From NCBI RefSeq assembly GCF_013368755.1, contig NC_049566.1, forward strand, positions 4,836,001 to 4,900,000: a DNA stretch of 64,000 bases. Reading direction: 5' to 3'. The notes under the pieces are model-generated. The model searched no databases and was not told where the DNA came from. It saw nothing but the letters and a program-made list of their open reading frames with translations. Positions 1 through 11,936 of the stretch are shown here, piece after piece. Every line of letters begins with the position of its first letter. Position 1 is the first letter of the stretch. Made by a program: the position numbers and the translations under genes. The stretch is from Talaromyces rugulosus (Eukaryota > Ascomycota > Eurotiomycetes > Eurotiales > Trichocomaceae).

Positions 1-580
1 ATCCCGTAGACAGTTTTTCTACTTAGCCTCTCTGTCCTAATACCGTAACAGCTACAGTCAACCCTTAACGTTAAGTCGCCAGTTTGACTGCTTTTGGAAT
101 GGCATGATGGCACAGGATTCATGCTCAGCCTGGATTATTTCCGCGGAGAATGGTTAAAGTGGCAGGACTGTGGGGGAACGGCTCGCGCGCACGATTCAGT
201 TGGACTAGTCACTGACGGTACATTCGTTCTCACCATTCGGAAATATGATTCGAGACAAAACCAGCCAGCAATCTACAGCGCTTTTTTAAACTTCACGTTG
301 CATCCCATAAGAGGCCCGAGCATAATTTTGGATTGCCGGGGTCCGCTAGATGAGCTGGGGAGGTCAATTATCGTGGAGTCCGGTGGGGCCTGGAGGGCAC
401 CGAGCGCCGGATTTCGTAATCTGGATCATCTTCTCGGCGTTGTAGACGACTAGAATGGCAGGCAAAACCAGATATAAAAAGGGTCGGAGGCCACACAGTG
501 CACTTTTCTTTGGGTATAATTTATACTGGATCCGGAATACGCAACCATTGCCCTGCGGAAGCAGCATTCTCTATCTAACA
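1..580. other. Upstream region of GH1 gene
   Basis: Non-coding as far as I can tell. A 119-codon open frame at 94-453 (+) resembles no family I know and has no supporting context, so I do not call it a gene. The last part is the probable promoter and 5' leader of the glycosidase, with a TATAAAAA-like stretch near 471-480, about 105 bp before the ATG at 581. Confidence 0.4.
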
Positions 581-2447
581 ATGAACTTCATACTTCTTTC
601 AATTATATTGATGGGCCTTACTAAGGCCCAGCAGGTCTATATGTCAGTGGAAGGCCCTGATGCTCGTCCAACGTGCACATGTATGCACGCTGGAGCTAAG
701 CCCTCTTACCATTTCCACGCTTCTAGCTGGACCATGACAGAGACTGTCAGGACGGCAACCTCGGTACCTGCACCAACCACGACAGTCACCTATGCGCGCC
801 CTTTCGCGTCTCTCGTGACACTGGCGCCAAATGTCACTTTCACCACCTGGGGCAAGTGGGACCCTGGCGACACCGTTACAGCCACGGATGTGGCGAAGCC
901 TTACGGCCAAGCTGCTTGGTCGTCCCTCTGGCTATCTGCAAACCCTCCCAATTTCACTGACTACACAAGCCTGTACAGCACTACTGTCTCTCCAACTCCC
1001 GTTCCCACCGAGGAGCTCGTACTACCACCGCCGGAATACTTCCGTCCCACAGATTGTTACTACTTCCCACCCAACTTTGTTCTTGGCGTCGCTAGCTCAG
1101 CCTGCCAGATCGAAGGCGCTACGGCTGACGAGGGTAAGGGCCCAACTCTCATGGATGTTCTTTTCAAGGACGAGAGCCCAAAGGACTATGTGACCAACGA
1201 GGCATACTACTACTATAAACAAGATATTGAGCGTGTCGCTGCCATGGGAGTCAAGTATTTCTCATTCAGCATCTCCTGGAGCCGGATACTCCCCTTTGCT
1301 CTCCCCGGCAGCCCTGTCAACCAGCAAGGAATCGACCACTATAATGTCGTTATCAACTTTGTGTTAAAGAAGGGCATGGTACCTGTTGTGACTCTACTTC
1401 ACTTCGACACTCCTCTCCCCTTCTATGGCAGCAACCAATCAACAGTTTTTGATTACCCCAGAGATCGGCAAGCGAAACGGGGCCTACCAGAATGAGACGT
1501 TCGTGGACGCTTTCGTGCATTACGCCAAGATTGTCATGACACATTATGCAGATAGGGTCCCCCTCTGGATCACATTCAACGAGCCCCAGCTCTATACAAG
1601 TAATGGCATGTCTGTCTATAACCTCATCATGTCCCATGCGCATGTTGCCCACTTCTACCGAGACGAAATCCAGGGAACTGGCAAAATCGGTTTCAAGTTT
1701 AACAATCACTTTGGTGTTCCCCGTGACCCTCTAAGCAGCGCTGATATTGCCGCTGCGGACCACTACAATAGTTTTATCATGGGACCATTTGCGAACCCAA
1801 TATATCTCGGCAAAGACTATCCTGAGTCCTATAAGAGCACTATACATGACTATGTGCCACTCACCCAAGAAAAGCTTGCATACATTGGGGGCACAGCGGA
1901 TTACTTCTTGGTTGACCCTTACGTTGCTACAGTGATTGCCCCACCTGTCCCTAGCGACGAAGGGAGCATTATGGAATGTGCCACCGACGTCTCTTCACCT
2001 TTCCGACCGAACTGCGTCAACGAGAGTTCCGTCAATATCTATGGGTGGGACCTCGGATACGCATCACAAAGCTATGTGTATATGACTCCGACATATATAA
2101 GAACCTGCCTTAACTGGATCTATAATACGTACCGACATCCTATCATGATTGGTGAATTTGGGTTTCCCGTCTGGGCGGAAGACGAGAAGACCTTGGCAAA
2201 CCAACTTTACGACTCACCTCGCAGCAACTATTACCTCAGCTTTCTTTCGGAGTGTCTCAAAGCCATTTGGGAAGACGGGGTCGATATAGCAGGCGCTTTT
2301 ATGTGGAGTTATGTCGATAATTGGGAGTTTGGCGATTACCGTCCCCATTTTGGCCTCCAAACTGTCAATCGCACGACGCAAGAGAGGCATTATAAAAAAA
2401 GCTTCTTCGACATTGTCGATTATATAAAAGCACGTGGGGTGCAGTAA
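581..2447 (+). pseudogene. GH1 beta-glucosidase, secreted, 1-nt frameshift
   Basis: Secreted family 1 glycoside hydrolase, predicted to release glucose from beta-glucosides outside the cell. The ATG at 581 gives a signal peptide (MNFILLSIILMGLTKAQ). A Thr/Pro-rich segment of about 140 residues follows, then the GH1 barrel starting near DCYYFPPNFVLGVASSACQIEGA. The catalytic acid/base sits in TFNEP (Glu codon near 1581) and the nucleophile in IGEFGF (Glu codon near 2154), so both catalytic Glu are present. The frame breaks at a CCCC run at 1456-1459: reading from 581 stops at 1495, while homology continues without a gap in the +1 frame to 2447. Removing one C restores a continuous barrel. No GT-AG intron fits there. 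Either a young pseudogene or a base-calling error in a homopolymer. Full length would be about 621 aa, normal for fungal GH1 with this N-terminal extension. Confidence 0.85.
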
Positions 2448-3572
2448 AAATTATCGGGTATAAGGACACATCTTTAAAACACTTTCGAGACATGGACTAA
2501 TACGCTAACATTTGACACAGCTATGGACACGGCCCTTTCTATAGATGCGGTGTGGAGATTTTGTTTTGAGGGCTATCTACCATTTAAGGCACAGCTGACT
2601 ACGCCCAAGTCTAAATAAACGAGGAAGAGAGGAAGTCTAGAGCATAGTAGTCAAGTCCATACGGCTATTAGAGGACTTTCTCTTCATAGTTCTGTAATAC
2701 TACTGCTGATCGAAATTGGCAACCTCACTTTCAGTTTCTGTCATATCTATAGGCTACAACGTATTAAGATTTTCTGTCAAAACTCAGTATACAAACTTTT
2801 CCCCAATTCTCGGTTCGATTCGATTGGACTTATACCTGCACCTACTGCCAAGACTTCGCTCGGTTTCTCGTCCTCCAATCATTCAATCTAGGTAGCCTGA
2901 AGGCTTGGGATCAGCCTAGCTATTTTTTAGTACCTGTGTAAGGAAAGCGATAAAGAAGTAAAATTTGGAAGCAACGGAATAATCATCAAAATTTCCGCTC
3001 TTTTCGCTTTTACCGCTGACCTGCACTATCCTTGCGCCTTCTGAGAACATACAGGGTCCAGTAAACTCTGAGTCAATCAAATCACGTCCTTGAAGAAGAG
3101 CGGGTAGGCCACCCTCCAAAAACGTAATCTCTCGACAACATTCAGTATCCAACAACGACCATCATGAAGGACCCCCTTTACGTGAGGGGCAAAGCTTTCG
3201 TGGCACAAGAGCCATCTTTTCTTGACGTGTAGAATGACTTGTGAAATCCGACATCTCAGTGGTATTGTGAAAATTGGTTTTGCTGAGAATGTGAGCAATA
3301 ATCCCCGTTGTCATGCTATTAACTTACAAGAACTCAGCAATACAAAAGAACTCGATAGAAAAGAAAAAGAATCAAACAAGCTATTCCATACGCTCCGAAG
3401 TCCCTCTTTGAATGCTCCCCACTCTGGCTTGTAGGGACTAATAAGATCTTCGGACTAATAGAAATTGGTCCGAGTGGGCCAGGTATTAGAAAAAGGGATC
3501 AACCCTCTACACGTCACTTGTGTTTGTGGGCTGTATTGTCGGTGTTCCCTCTAGCCAGTAAAATATGATACC
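2448..3572. other. Intergenic, no gene seen
   Basis: AT-moderate sequence between the GH1 stop and the 3' end of the convergent esterase. Short open frames at 2916-3434 on both strands overlap each other and resemble nothing known. I see no RNA gene or repeat. Confidence 0.5.
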
Positions 3573-4530
3573 TTACGCAGAGTAATACTGAGCCCATCTA
3601 CTGTGGCCCTTGATGACTTGAACAAAGTTCTTGGCGATCATACGCCATGTTTGCTCTGAAGGATGTAGCTCATCATACCACATAAGCGCGTCCGGATTGC
3701 TATTGTCGATGCGAACACAGTCCGTCCCATTCAGTGTACAATGGTTCATGTATCCTGTGACATTGAGGGGTGTCGTGCCATTGAGGTATTCTGAGAGTTA
3801 TGATATATATCATTCATCTGGTATAAGGATGTAGGTATTAGTCTTATATCTCCATAGTTAATCAAAGGAACTTACCAATGCTTCAAGGTTCACGACGGCA
3901 AAATGGGCTCCAGGATACCTTCTACGGTACTCCACATCCAGCGGCGTTCTGGCTTCGTATATCGAGTTGACAAGGGCCACCTGCTCCAGCATTCGTTCGG
4001 AGGAAGCTGTAATGTTGCTATATTTATCTGGCCAATATTGAGTTGCTTTGAGACCTCCAGCATCTGGAATTCCATATTGTGGAGCAAGGTACATTGCGCC
4101 AAGCATGTTGAGAAGGAAGTAACGAGCGCCGTGTCGATATAGGCGATCGATCTGCTCAAAGACACAATCTACGTAGTTAGAGATAGTGGTTCCTTTAACT
4201 TGTGAGTGAGTCAGAAACGCGTAGGCTCCAACATCATTCCCCCCAATCATGATGGCAAAGATGGTAGACTCGGGGGAAATGCCCGTGGAGTTGGTTTTAT
4301 CATATTGGCTGTCCGCAAAAAAGGCGGGAACCTGATATGTGGCAATGTCCGGAAAAAGCTGATGGGTTGCCTCGCATATCCTCGGTGTAAGGCTATTAGC
4401 ACACACCGCTCCTCCAACAGCGTAATTGTGTACTATCATTCCACATTTTTGGCACATTTCCATCGCCGACCATGACGCTTCAATTGCTGCAAGAGGAGCG
4501 TGTAGCCCCAGAAATATTCGAGCTCTGACC
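3573..4530 (-). pseudogene. SGNH/GDSL-family esterase, broken and 5'-incomplete
   Basis: Fungal SGNH-hydrolase (GDSL esterase/acylhydrolase, CE16-like). Visible on the minus strand are the Gly block HNYAVGGAVC, the Asn block MIGGNDVG, and the C-terminal Asp/His block WYDELHPSEQTW, with the stop at 3573-3575. An intron begins at GTAAGT (donor near 3876) and its acceptor appears to lie near 3816, followed by DIYHNSQ. The family pattern then needs YLNGTTPLNVTG, which lies one base out of frame (about 3787-3793), implying a 1-nt deletion. An alternative is a non-consensus donor (GTTCCT) that bypasses this. Upstream, homology can be followed to about 4530 (RIFLGLHAPL), but the N-terminal block with the nucleophilic Ser (GDSL/GDSY) could not be found in any frame. 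I read it as a decaying esterase gene. It is convergent with the GH1 gene, and both would act on plant polysaccharides. Confidence 0.7.
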
Positions 4531-6417
4531 AGACTCGCTCCCTTTTACTTGTGGCTGACGGCCTTCCTGCTGGCCCTAGCGATAATTTCAGTGAGGTCCT
4601 TCTATAGGAGGCCGAAACCTCTGTTAAAAGCCTGCTGTCAAAATACCCCATTACTGAATTCCCTCATATTGCTGTATGGAGTGAGGCTCTTCAAAAGCAG
4701 ATTGATCTGTTTCCCCCTGGTATCCTGTGCCATAGCCGTGATTTTAATTCCCGTACCAAATAATATTTAGCCATCCCCTCACATCCTCCCATCGGTTTAC
4801 AGTATTACTATTCACCCTAGATTATCACCCACTTAGCCGCCATGGGCCGCACCATGCACGGCTATATTCACTCTTATAGATGAAATTGCGGCGGTCTTAA
4901 TCTTTCAATCGCGATTAGGTAGATTATTTACAGCCGAAGTGCAAAATCTATCTCGACTAGGAGATAATTGATTGGAGTTAATAAAAAGACAGAAATCGGA
5001 TTTTATAAATCGGTTACATAAGAGTCTCAGACGCATCTAGCCTTCTCTATTCAGCATGATGCTGCACTGGGCCATTCTTCTTGATTTCTTAGTTAAAAAT
5101 CATCCCTGGAGTAGCCAATGTCCTTTCCATTCAGCCAATGAACCGTTTCTTGATACAACTCATCGCACTCTTTGCCGAATAACTGAGGTAGGTTTGGTTT
5201 GATCGGGTAACCTAGGTATTTATATCTGTTTAGGTTCGCGTGCTAGAGAGTCATAATCGATGGTTGGAAGTCGGGTAGGGTCAATAGGTACAAGCTTGTC
5301 CTTTTCATAGATTGGATGATTGCAGAGGATTTGCCAGCAATGGGGTTGCTTCTTTAAAAAGAAGACAAATCGACAATTACTATTGAACCTTCAATATAGG
5401 TTCTAAGCTCAGATCTGACCGGTAGGTAGGTTATAATTGATACAGATGATTATAACTATAATGTATCATTTAATATTAAGTGGGCCTGTGTTTCTAGTTG
5501 CTTAAGGCTATGAAATTGATTGGTTTTAGTTTGTCTGATCTAAAATAAGCAATAATGGGCTAGTTATTATTTACTTATACTTAAATTTAAAACACAGCAG
5601 TGCTCGTTCAAGGCAGTAATAATAGAGTGTTAGGCAGGTAAGGATAAAAACTTATAGTCTATAGTACATACTATTCACTATTTATAAAAGACTGCTGCTA
5701 ATATAAGACGTCTGTTTCCAGTTTGCCTTACTGAAACAGGCCCTCTGGAGTCTGAATAATGACTCCCGGCATACTATATAAAGCCTGGCTAGGAATATCT
5801 GTTAGCCATGACAATTAGATCCTATAATTAGCTGAATGTAACGTTAAGCCATTTTTGTATAATGAATTGATAGAAGCATAGGTTAATTAATAATTTAACT
5901 GACTGATTGATTTATTTATTCATATATATAAGCCCTAGTGGTCGGCGGTGTGTATAGTAGGTAATGGCCGATCTATATAGTGCAAATAAGCTTCTGGCGC
6001 TAAGCCAGTTAAGGCGTTAGTGGCGCTATAGGGCAGCTGAAGCTGCCAAGGCAGAGCCTTAGACGGCTTAGTATTCAGCCCCTATGTATGTCAAGTAGGA
6101 AATCTCTGCACAGCCGTATCCCAATATCGCTTCTAAATAACAACACAAGCAATAAACAGAATGCCGAACACTGACAAGGGAATATACATATAAGCCCACT
6201 AATCTAGAGAAGGACTAAAACACTAAAGTAGCTATACAAGTAAAAAAATAGTATATAATAAGTGCACATAAGTGTGAATCGGCCAAGGACCACTCTGGTT
6301 GGTGAAGTTGAAGGATTTCAGATCACATAACAGATTATGGAACACAAAATATCAACTCATAATCTATAACAATGTATATGCCTGCTTGGCCGACAGATAT
6401 GATTCCCAGTCACATCT
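4531..6417. other. AT-rich intergenic, probable RIP-degraded DNA
   Basis: About 1.9 kb with no credible gene. 5,400-5,930 is strongly AT-rich (many TAATTA/TTATAA runs), whereas 5,930-6,080 holds a more GC-rich remnant. This fits an old degraded repeat, but no transposon family could be identified. Confidence 0.45.
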
Positions 6418-7518
6418 CTAGAGTTTGGGCTGGCGCTGCTCATTCAGGATTTTTCGAGCGCCTTCACGCATGGACTTCACAATGTCCCCCGCGGACATTA
6501 TTTCTCTGATAAGTCCGACTCCAGTCCCAGCATATGTGGTAAGCCTCCCCTTAGGACCGTAGCCTGCATCACCCCGATTCAGCTCTTCACGATAGAGCTC
6601 GCGGTTTTTGACCTCACTAAGGCCGCCCAGATCGTCAAGATAGGTACGGTTTATCAAACCACGACCATCATAGCCATCTGGCCAACCATGAATGTCGCGA
6701 ACCTTGTCGTATATCGTTGTTCGTACTGTCGATATACCTCCATCTGAGGCATCTAGAATTGCCTTTTGATAGCCATGAGCGACCATTGATTCAGGACTAG
6801 CGAGAAAACGGGTTCCAAGCACGCACCCCTCAGCACCCAGAGCCATAGCTGCGACGACACCTCGACTGTCGCTGATTCCGCCAGCAGCCAAAACATCGGC
6901 TCGCTTCTGAGGGTAGGGTCGAAGCTGTTGAAGTTTGTCGTTGATTTCTGGCACAAGGGAAACAATGCTGGCTCCTCGAGCTAGTGAATGTCCACCAGCA
7001 TCCAGTCCCTGGACCACAATGACATCCGGGTCGATGGTGTTGACCACCTTGACAGCATCGGACACAGAACCGACTTGAACCCAGATCTTGGTCCTCGATG
7101 CGGTGGCCTCTCTGATCTTGGTTGTCCAGGGAATAAGATCCTGAAAGCCATTTGGTGGAGCAAATAGCCAAACAGCAGCAGGGAAATATCTTGAAAAAGT
7201 GGGGAGAGCCTTTTCCAAAGAGGCACTCCAAGTTATAAACCCCACGCCGACAGGCAAGAACTTTGGGACTCCGTTCTCACTCTCCACTGGAGTGTCTGCT
7301 TGTCCGTCTTGAAGTAGATCTTCGGCTTCCTCTAGTAAATCCTCAAGGTGGTCGCTGTGGTACCCTGCTGCAATAAACCCCAAACCACCTGCCTTGGAAA
7401 CAGCCACGGCGAGTTTGGGCATGGCGACTTTGGCCATGGGCGCCGACACTATGAGTGGAGATGATACCCAAGGGTAGTCGGCAGCAAGTTTGTTCGGTAA
7501 GCTGTCGAGAAGGTACAT
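6418..7518 (-). CDS. Nitronate monooxygenase (NPD family, FMN-dependent)
   Basis: Intact intronless 366-aa protein of the nitronate monooxygenase / 2-nitropropane dioxygenase family, a TIM-barrel flavoenzyme that oxidises alkyl nitronates with O2 to a carbonyl compound plus nitrite. The N-terminal strand PLIVSAPMAKV and the KAGGLGFIAAGY loop bind FMN phosphate. QGLDAGGHS (about 170-178) carries the conserved active-site His177. AAGGISDSRGVVAAMALGAEGCVLGTRFL is the second phosphate-binding segment. Length and both termini match the family. There is no targeting peptide at the start, so it is probably cytosolic. It is divergent from the semialdehyde dehydrogenase at 8,345. Propionate 3-nitronate oxidation would yield malonate semialdehyde, a plausible substrate for that neighbour, so I infer a 3-nitropropionate detoxification or use pair. 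The substrate cannot be read from sequence. Confidence 0.93.
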   Translation of the reverse strand: MYLLDSLPNKLAADYPWVSSPLIVSAPMAKVAMPKLAVAVSKAGGLGFIAAGYHSDHLEDLLEEAEDLLQDGQADTPVESENGVPKFLPVGVGFITWSASLEKALPTFSRYFPAAVWLFAPPNGFQDLIPWTTKIREATASRTKIWVQVGSVSDAVKVVNTIDPDVIVVQGLDAGGHSLARGASIVSLVPEINDKLQQLRPYPQKRADVLAAGGISDSRGVVAAMALGAEGCVLGTRFLASPESMVAHGYQKAILDASDGGISTVRTTIYDKVRDIHGWPDGYDGRGLINRTYLDDLGGLSEVKNRELYREELNRGDAGYGPKGRLTTYAGTGVGLIREIMSAGDIVKSMREGARKILNEQRQPKL

Positions 7519-8344
7519 TTTGGGTATGATGTGAGAGATATTTGCAGATAAGGAAAGTGTTTCAGTCCGTCTGGAAATGAAAGTAGAAGCAGGACTAAGT
7601 GTAGAAGATTTGATGAAAAAGTGGTATCATACGGACTGTAAATAGTTCCAATTGTAAGAATGACCGAATACAAGCCGGGGGGGGGGGGGGGGGGGTTCGA
7701 AACGTTCTTCCCCGCAGATCACTGTTCTCTTAAATCCTAGATTTCATTTGTTGAGTAGCCGCGATAAGGATCACGAAAACAATGTTCGATATCCGCCGCC
7801 CTCCGCAATACCCGTCCAATTTCTACCCCCGGGAAGAGCCGACAAGGAAGAACCGGGGCTGAGGGGTTGTGGAGATAAGGCCGTGGAAGAAATTGCGGGG
7901 GTTGGAATTATTGAGAGTCGCGCAGAACATGGATTTGACAGCAATTTCGCTGTCGAGCTTTCAGTTGCCCTCATTTTGCCCTCTTTGGACGGTCTGGATA
8001 CAACCCAAAGATTATAAGACCTGTTCAACCAAGTCTTCGCTGGAGGCGATCAGCGGATGGGGAGGGTTATCTACGTCTTTGATTAGGTAGAAACCCACCA
8101 GGAACCATCGCCGCTATGCAATCATAGGAGAGGCGCCGGGCCAGAGGAGTTTATCGAAGCGGCCCGCAATACCCGTGTGGATCACACAGCGCAGCAACTT
8201 CATCCTGCTAGGTTCTGTTTTTCTCAAAATATATAGCACTTAAATACTACCTTAAAAAGTGTCGACACATCATTCCTTTTGAACCAAGAGTATCAGCCGT
8301 GTAATCTCGAGGCTTCCTATCTCGTTCAAATCTCCCCAGTCGAA
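7519..8344. promoter_or_regulatory. Divergent promoter region of NMO and dehydrogenase, with G19 tract
   Basis: About 825 bp between two divergent start codons, so it must carry both promoters. It contains an uninterrupted run of 19 G on the + strand at 7677-7695 and, just before the dehydrogenase, an AT box (AATATATAGCACTTAAATA near 8228). Small open frames at 7748-8090 look like chance. Confidence 0.5.
7677..7695 (+). repeat. Poly-G tract (19 bp)
   Basis: Nineteen consecutive G residues, 159 bp upstream of the nitronate monooxygenase start codon. Mononucleotide runs of this length are length-unstable and hard to sequence. On the transcribed-strand side of the promoter it is C-rich. Confidence 0.9.
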
Positions 8345-9979
8345 ATGTCTTCCAACACTGCAGGCACTGCCTCAACAGGCTCAACAGTGCACATGAACCA
8401 TGATCGTATCGAGTCCCCTGCCGATACGCCTAACTTCATTGATAATGAGTTCTGGCCCTCCCAGGCTACCAAGTGGATTCCAGTCCATGATCCCGCAACG
8501 AATAATCTTGTCACGCGTGTCCCCCAGTCCACACTAGAGGAACTCGCTGCAGCAGTTACCTCTGCTCAGAATGCGTTTCCGGCATGGCGGGCAACCAGTA
8601 TTATTGCGCGACAGCAAATAATGTTTCGCTTTACGCATCTTATCAAAGAAAACTGGGACCGCCTTGCTGCATCAATCACCTTGGAGCAAGGAAAAACCTT
8701 CAAGGATGCTCGAGGGGACGTCCTACGTGGACTTCAGGTGGCTGAAACAGCATGTGGTATTACCACTCAGATTCCAGGAGAGGTTCTTGAAGTTGCTCGA
8801 GATATGGAGACCAGAAGTTACCGAGAACCTCTTGGCGTTGTAGCTGCTATCTGTCCATTCAATTTCCCAGCCATGATTCCCCTCTGGTGTATTCCGATTG
8901 CTGTTGTGACCGGAAATACAATGGTTTTAAAACCATCCGAAAGAGATCCTGGTGCTGCTTTAATTATCGCCGAACTTGCTCGAGCGGCAGGTTTCCCCAA
9001 GGGTGTTTTGAACATCATCCATGGGTCTGTCGACACCGTGAACTTCATTCTTGATGAGCCAGCCATCCACGCAATCAGCTTCGTCGGTAGCAATCGCGCT
9101 GGAGAGTATATTTACACCAGAGGCTCAGCCAATGGATAGCGGGTGCAAGCTAATCTTGGTGCGAAAAATCATGCTGTTCTTCTGCCAGATGCAGACAAGA
9201 ACGCTGCTCTAGATGCTATCGTCGGTGCTGCATTTGGGGCAGCAGGACAACGGTGTATGGCACTGAGTGTACTTGTTACAGTCGGCGACGACGGTGATTA
9301 TATCCCTGCTCTGATTGAGAAGGCTCGAGGTCTGGTTGTGTCTGCCGGCTTTGAGAAGAATGCCGACGTCGGTCCGGTGATCAGCCCTGAAAGTAAGGCC
9401 AAGATTGAATCTCTAATCGCCAGTGGTGAACGTGAGGGTGCCACAATTGTTTTGGATGGCCGACGGTACAAATCAGAGAATTACCCCAATGGAAACTTCG
9501 TGCGTGAAAGATCTCTTCAATTTCTCCTTGTGTTTATGTTGCCTTGCGTTGCTAACTCTCTCTAGGTGGCACCTACAATTCTAACTAATGTCACAACGAA
9601 CATGGAATGTTACAGAGAAGAGATATTTGGCCCTGTTTTGGTTTGCCTTTCTGTGAAGACCCTCGAAGAAGCCATCCAACTTGTCAACTCAAATGAATAT
9701 GGCAATGGGGTGAGTATCTTCACCAAGTCAGGTGTGTCTGCTGCATATTTCCAAAAGAATATCCAAGTAGGACAGGTCGGTATCAATGTTCCAATCCCGG
9801 TCCCACTTCCCATGTTCTCCTTCACTGGAAATAAGAAGAGCATCGCGGGTGGAGGAGCAAATACATTCTATGGAAAGTCTGGACTGTCTTTCTACACTCA
9901 GCAAAAAACCGTGACTAGTCTTTGGCGCCAAGGGAACGCCGATACTAGCAAGCAAGTTGTTATGCCGTCTCATCTATAA
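8345..9979 (+). pseudogene. (Methyl)malonate-semialdehyde dehydrogenase (ALDH6-type) with in-frame stop
   Basis: CoA-acylating aldehyde dehydrogenase of the methylmalonate-semialdehyde dehydrogenase family, converting (methyl)malonate semialdehyde to propionyl- or acetyl-CoA with NAD. ATG at 8345 (MSSNTAG) is preferred; the longer open frame upstream lacks an ATG. Visible motifs are CPFNFPAMIPLW, LKPSERDPGAAL, FVGSNRAGEYIY and the catalytic Cys in GQRCMALS (about residue 304). Exon 1 is 8345-9499, the intron is 9500-9565 (GTGCGT...CTAG, branch GCTAAC), and exon 2 is 9566-9979, about 522 aa in all. A TAG at 9137-9139 interrupts the highly conserved run between ANG and RVQANLGAKNHA, where the family has Lys. 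The frame is otherwise open and conserved, so the lesion looks recent. The N-terminus is not Arg-rich or amphipathic like the usual mitochondrial presequence. Divergent partner of the nitronate monooxygenase. Confidence 0.88.
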
Positions 9980-10860
9980 TGCCTCTCATTCAATGCGTTG
10001 TGTCCAAGTCCGTAAAGAGCATACCTCAGCTATCCTGAAGCATATACTTCTTTCAGGTCAGTATAGTATCCAATTTCCTGGGAGAGTTGAATGAATCAAC
10101 ATTTGGTGTTTTATTGTACTGCAACGTTTTGATGCCTGTGATGATTTTGTTCACGTGTTTGTTTTTTGTCTTATGACCATGTTTCTATATATAGTAACAA
10201 AACGAGGCTTCAGGCGTCCATTTCCAATACGTATACTCTAGCTATAGTGATCATTTAAGTCTGCTGGATATTGCTGATCTGCTGCTCTTCGACTATTCGC
10301 GATTTAGTATGCTCCGCACCTGTAAGTGACCAAACGCACAGCCTCGAAATGGCGGGTATTGCGGGAACCAAGACTTGGACGGCCCATTTGACACAAAGTT
10401 AATATATCAACCATGTCATAGACCTCACAAAAGAATACGATTCATTTATCCATACACTGGGGCTTGAGATAAAAAAAAATGCACCTATTGTTGTAAGAAA
10501 GGTCAAACTTTTAGCATAGCATGGCATCGATACCTAATCTTAACACACTGTACCAGCCAAAAGGACTATCCCTCGAAGATACTGCAGAAAGTATATCCAA
10601 TACGACAGCTTTAAGTTTCGTGGCGCTTCCTGAAACCTAAGACAAAAGGATTGATGTCTCCGCGGAGACTATTCACACTCATGAACGGAACCTGGGGTAG
10701 TATGGGGCCCCCAATAAGTTCATTGGCGGGGCAAAGAAGCGGGTTCTCCGCATTATTCTTATAAATTGGTCGCTATCGTCTCAGAAAAAAGAGAAAGAAC
10801 CAGATATCTGGACCAAAATCTATTTTCTCTCTCCTGCTTCTAAGATATCAACTTGACAAC
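9980..10860. other. Intergenic
   Basis: 3' region of the dehydrogenase and promoter of the acetate-transporter gene. I see nothing coding or repetitive. A CT-rich stretch (TTTCTCTCTCCTGC, near 10,825) lies just upstream of the ATG at 10,861. Confidence 0.5.
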
Positions 10861-11936
10861 ATGTCTGCAAAGCCCATGAATACGCAGATAGAAGGGGACA
10901 CGGAGATGCTGTCTCATATGCCCACTAAGGATAGCATCATGATTCCCATTCCCCGGGATACGTTTGAGAAGCTCTACTTGACTCCTAAGATGCCCATTGC
11001 AGGAAACCTGCGGCAGACATTTGGCAACCCAACCCCAATCTCACTAATGGGTTTCTTAGTGTCTGAAACACCCAATGCAATGCTCCACATGGGTTGGAGG
11101 GGCGCTGGTGGGGATGGAGGGGCCATCCTGTAAGATCAAGCCAGGCAGATATCCAGACCTCAATTAATAGTCCAAATTTAGCCCGGCATATATCGCTTTT
11201 GGTGGGATGACCCAGATCATCGGTGCAATTGGAGAGTGGATAATTGGAAATACCTTCTCCTGTGCGATATTTTTCACATACGGTAAGACATCCTATTATG
11301 TGACTTAGAAGTGAGATATTGATGAATATATAATAGGAGCATTCTGGCTGGCGTATGGTGCCTCCTTGATGCCATTCTTCGCTGTGGGTGCCCAATATTC
11401 CTCTACAGGTAACAGCTTTGAGGGTATGGAAACAGCAGGATATCATGCAACGGCAGGTAAATAGTGCACCAAGGTGAAGATGTCTAAGACCTGTTTTAAC
11501 ACATTATTAAAAAGTCTATATTACGTTACTCTGAGTGTGGTTACCTTCGTCTTTCTCATCTGTTCCATTCGCACAAACGTGTGCTTATTCCTCGCGCTAT
11601 TATTCCTGACGGTGGCATATAATCTCTATGCATCAGTTCATTTTATCACTGCCCTCGGGCAAGAGGCGTTGGCAGCCAAGGTGGAAGTGGTATGTGATCG
11701 GAACTCGGATTCGCCGAGTACTTTTCAATCTGTTTGTGCAGAAAATTATGCTAACTTCACGCTTAAAGGCAGCGGGTGCATGTAATTTTATACTTTGCAT
11801 TCCGATATGGTACATATTTGTGGCCCAAATGTTGGAGTCGATTGACTTTCCTTTTGTATTACCTGTTGGAGATTTGAGTGAGGTTGTTTTAGGAAGGAGT
11901 CAAAAGGCGCGGAAAAGAATGGATAGTGAAGGATAG
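10861..11936 (+). pseudogene. Acetate transporter, GPR1/FUN34/SatP family, probably broken
   Basis: Six-helix plasma-membrane acetate/succinate permease of the GPR1/FUN34/YaaH family (relatives: yeast Ady2, Aspergillus AcpA). The family signature appears as NPTPISLMGF, followed by GWRGAGG, GGMTQIIGAIGEW, the SIRTNV loop and DFPFVLPVGDLS near the C-terminus. Exons that join in frame: 10861-11129, 11182-11282 and 11337 onwards. The last two exons, about 11489-11689 and 11769-11936, are separated by a GTATGT...AG intron. Between GYHATAG (about 11455) and CFNTLLKSLYY (about 11490) I find no GT-AG intron that keeps the frame. Reading straight through gives a TAG at 11462-11464. One missing or extra base, or an unusual splice, is therefore required. 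Probably non-functional. Confidence 0.75.

Noticed and set aside
94..453. 119-codon open frame before the GH1 gene
   Set aside because: No recognisable domain, no intron or promoter signs, and unremarkable composition; a chance frame is as likely.
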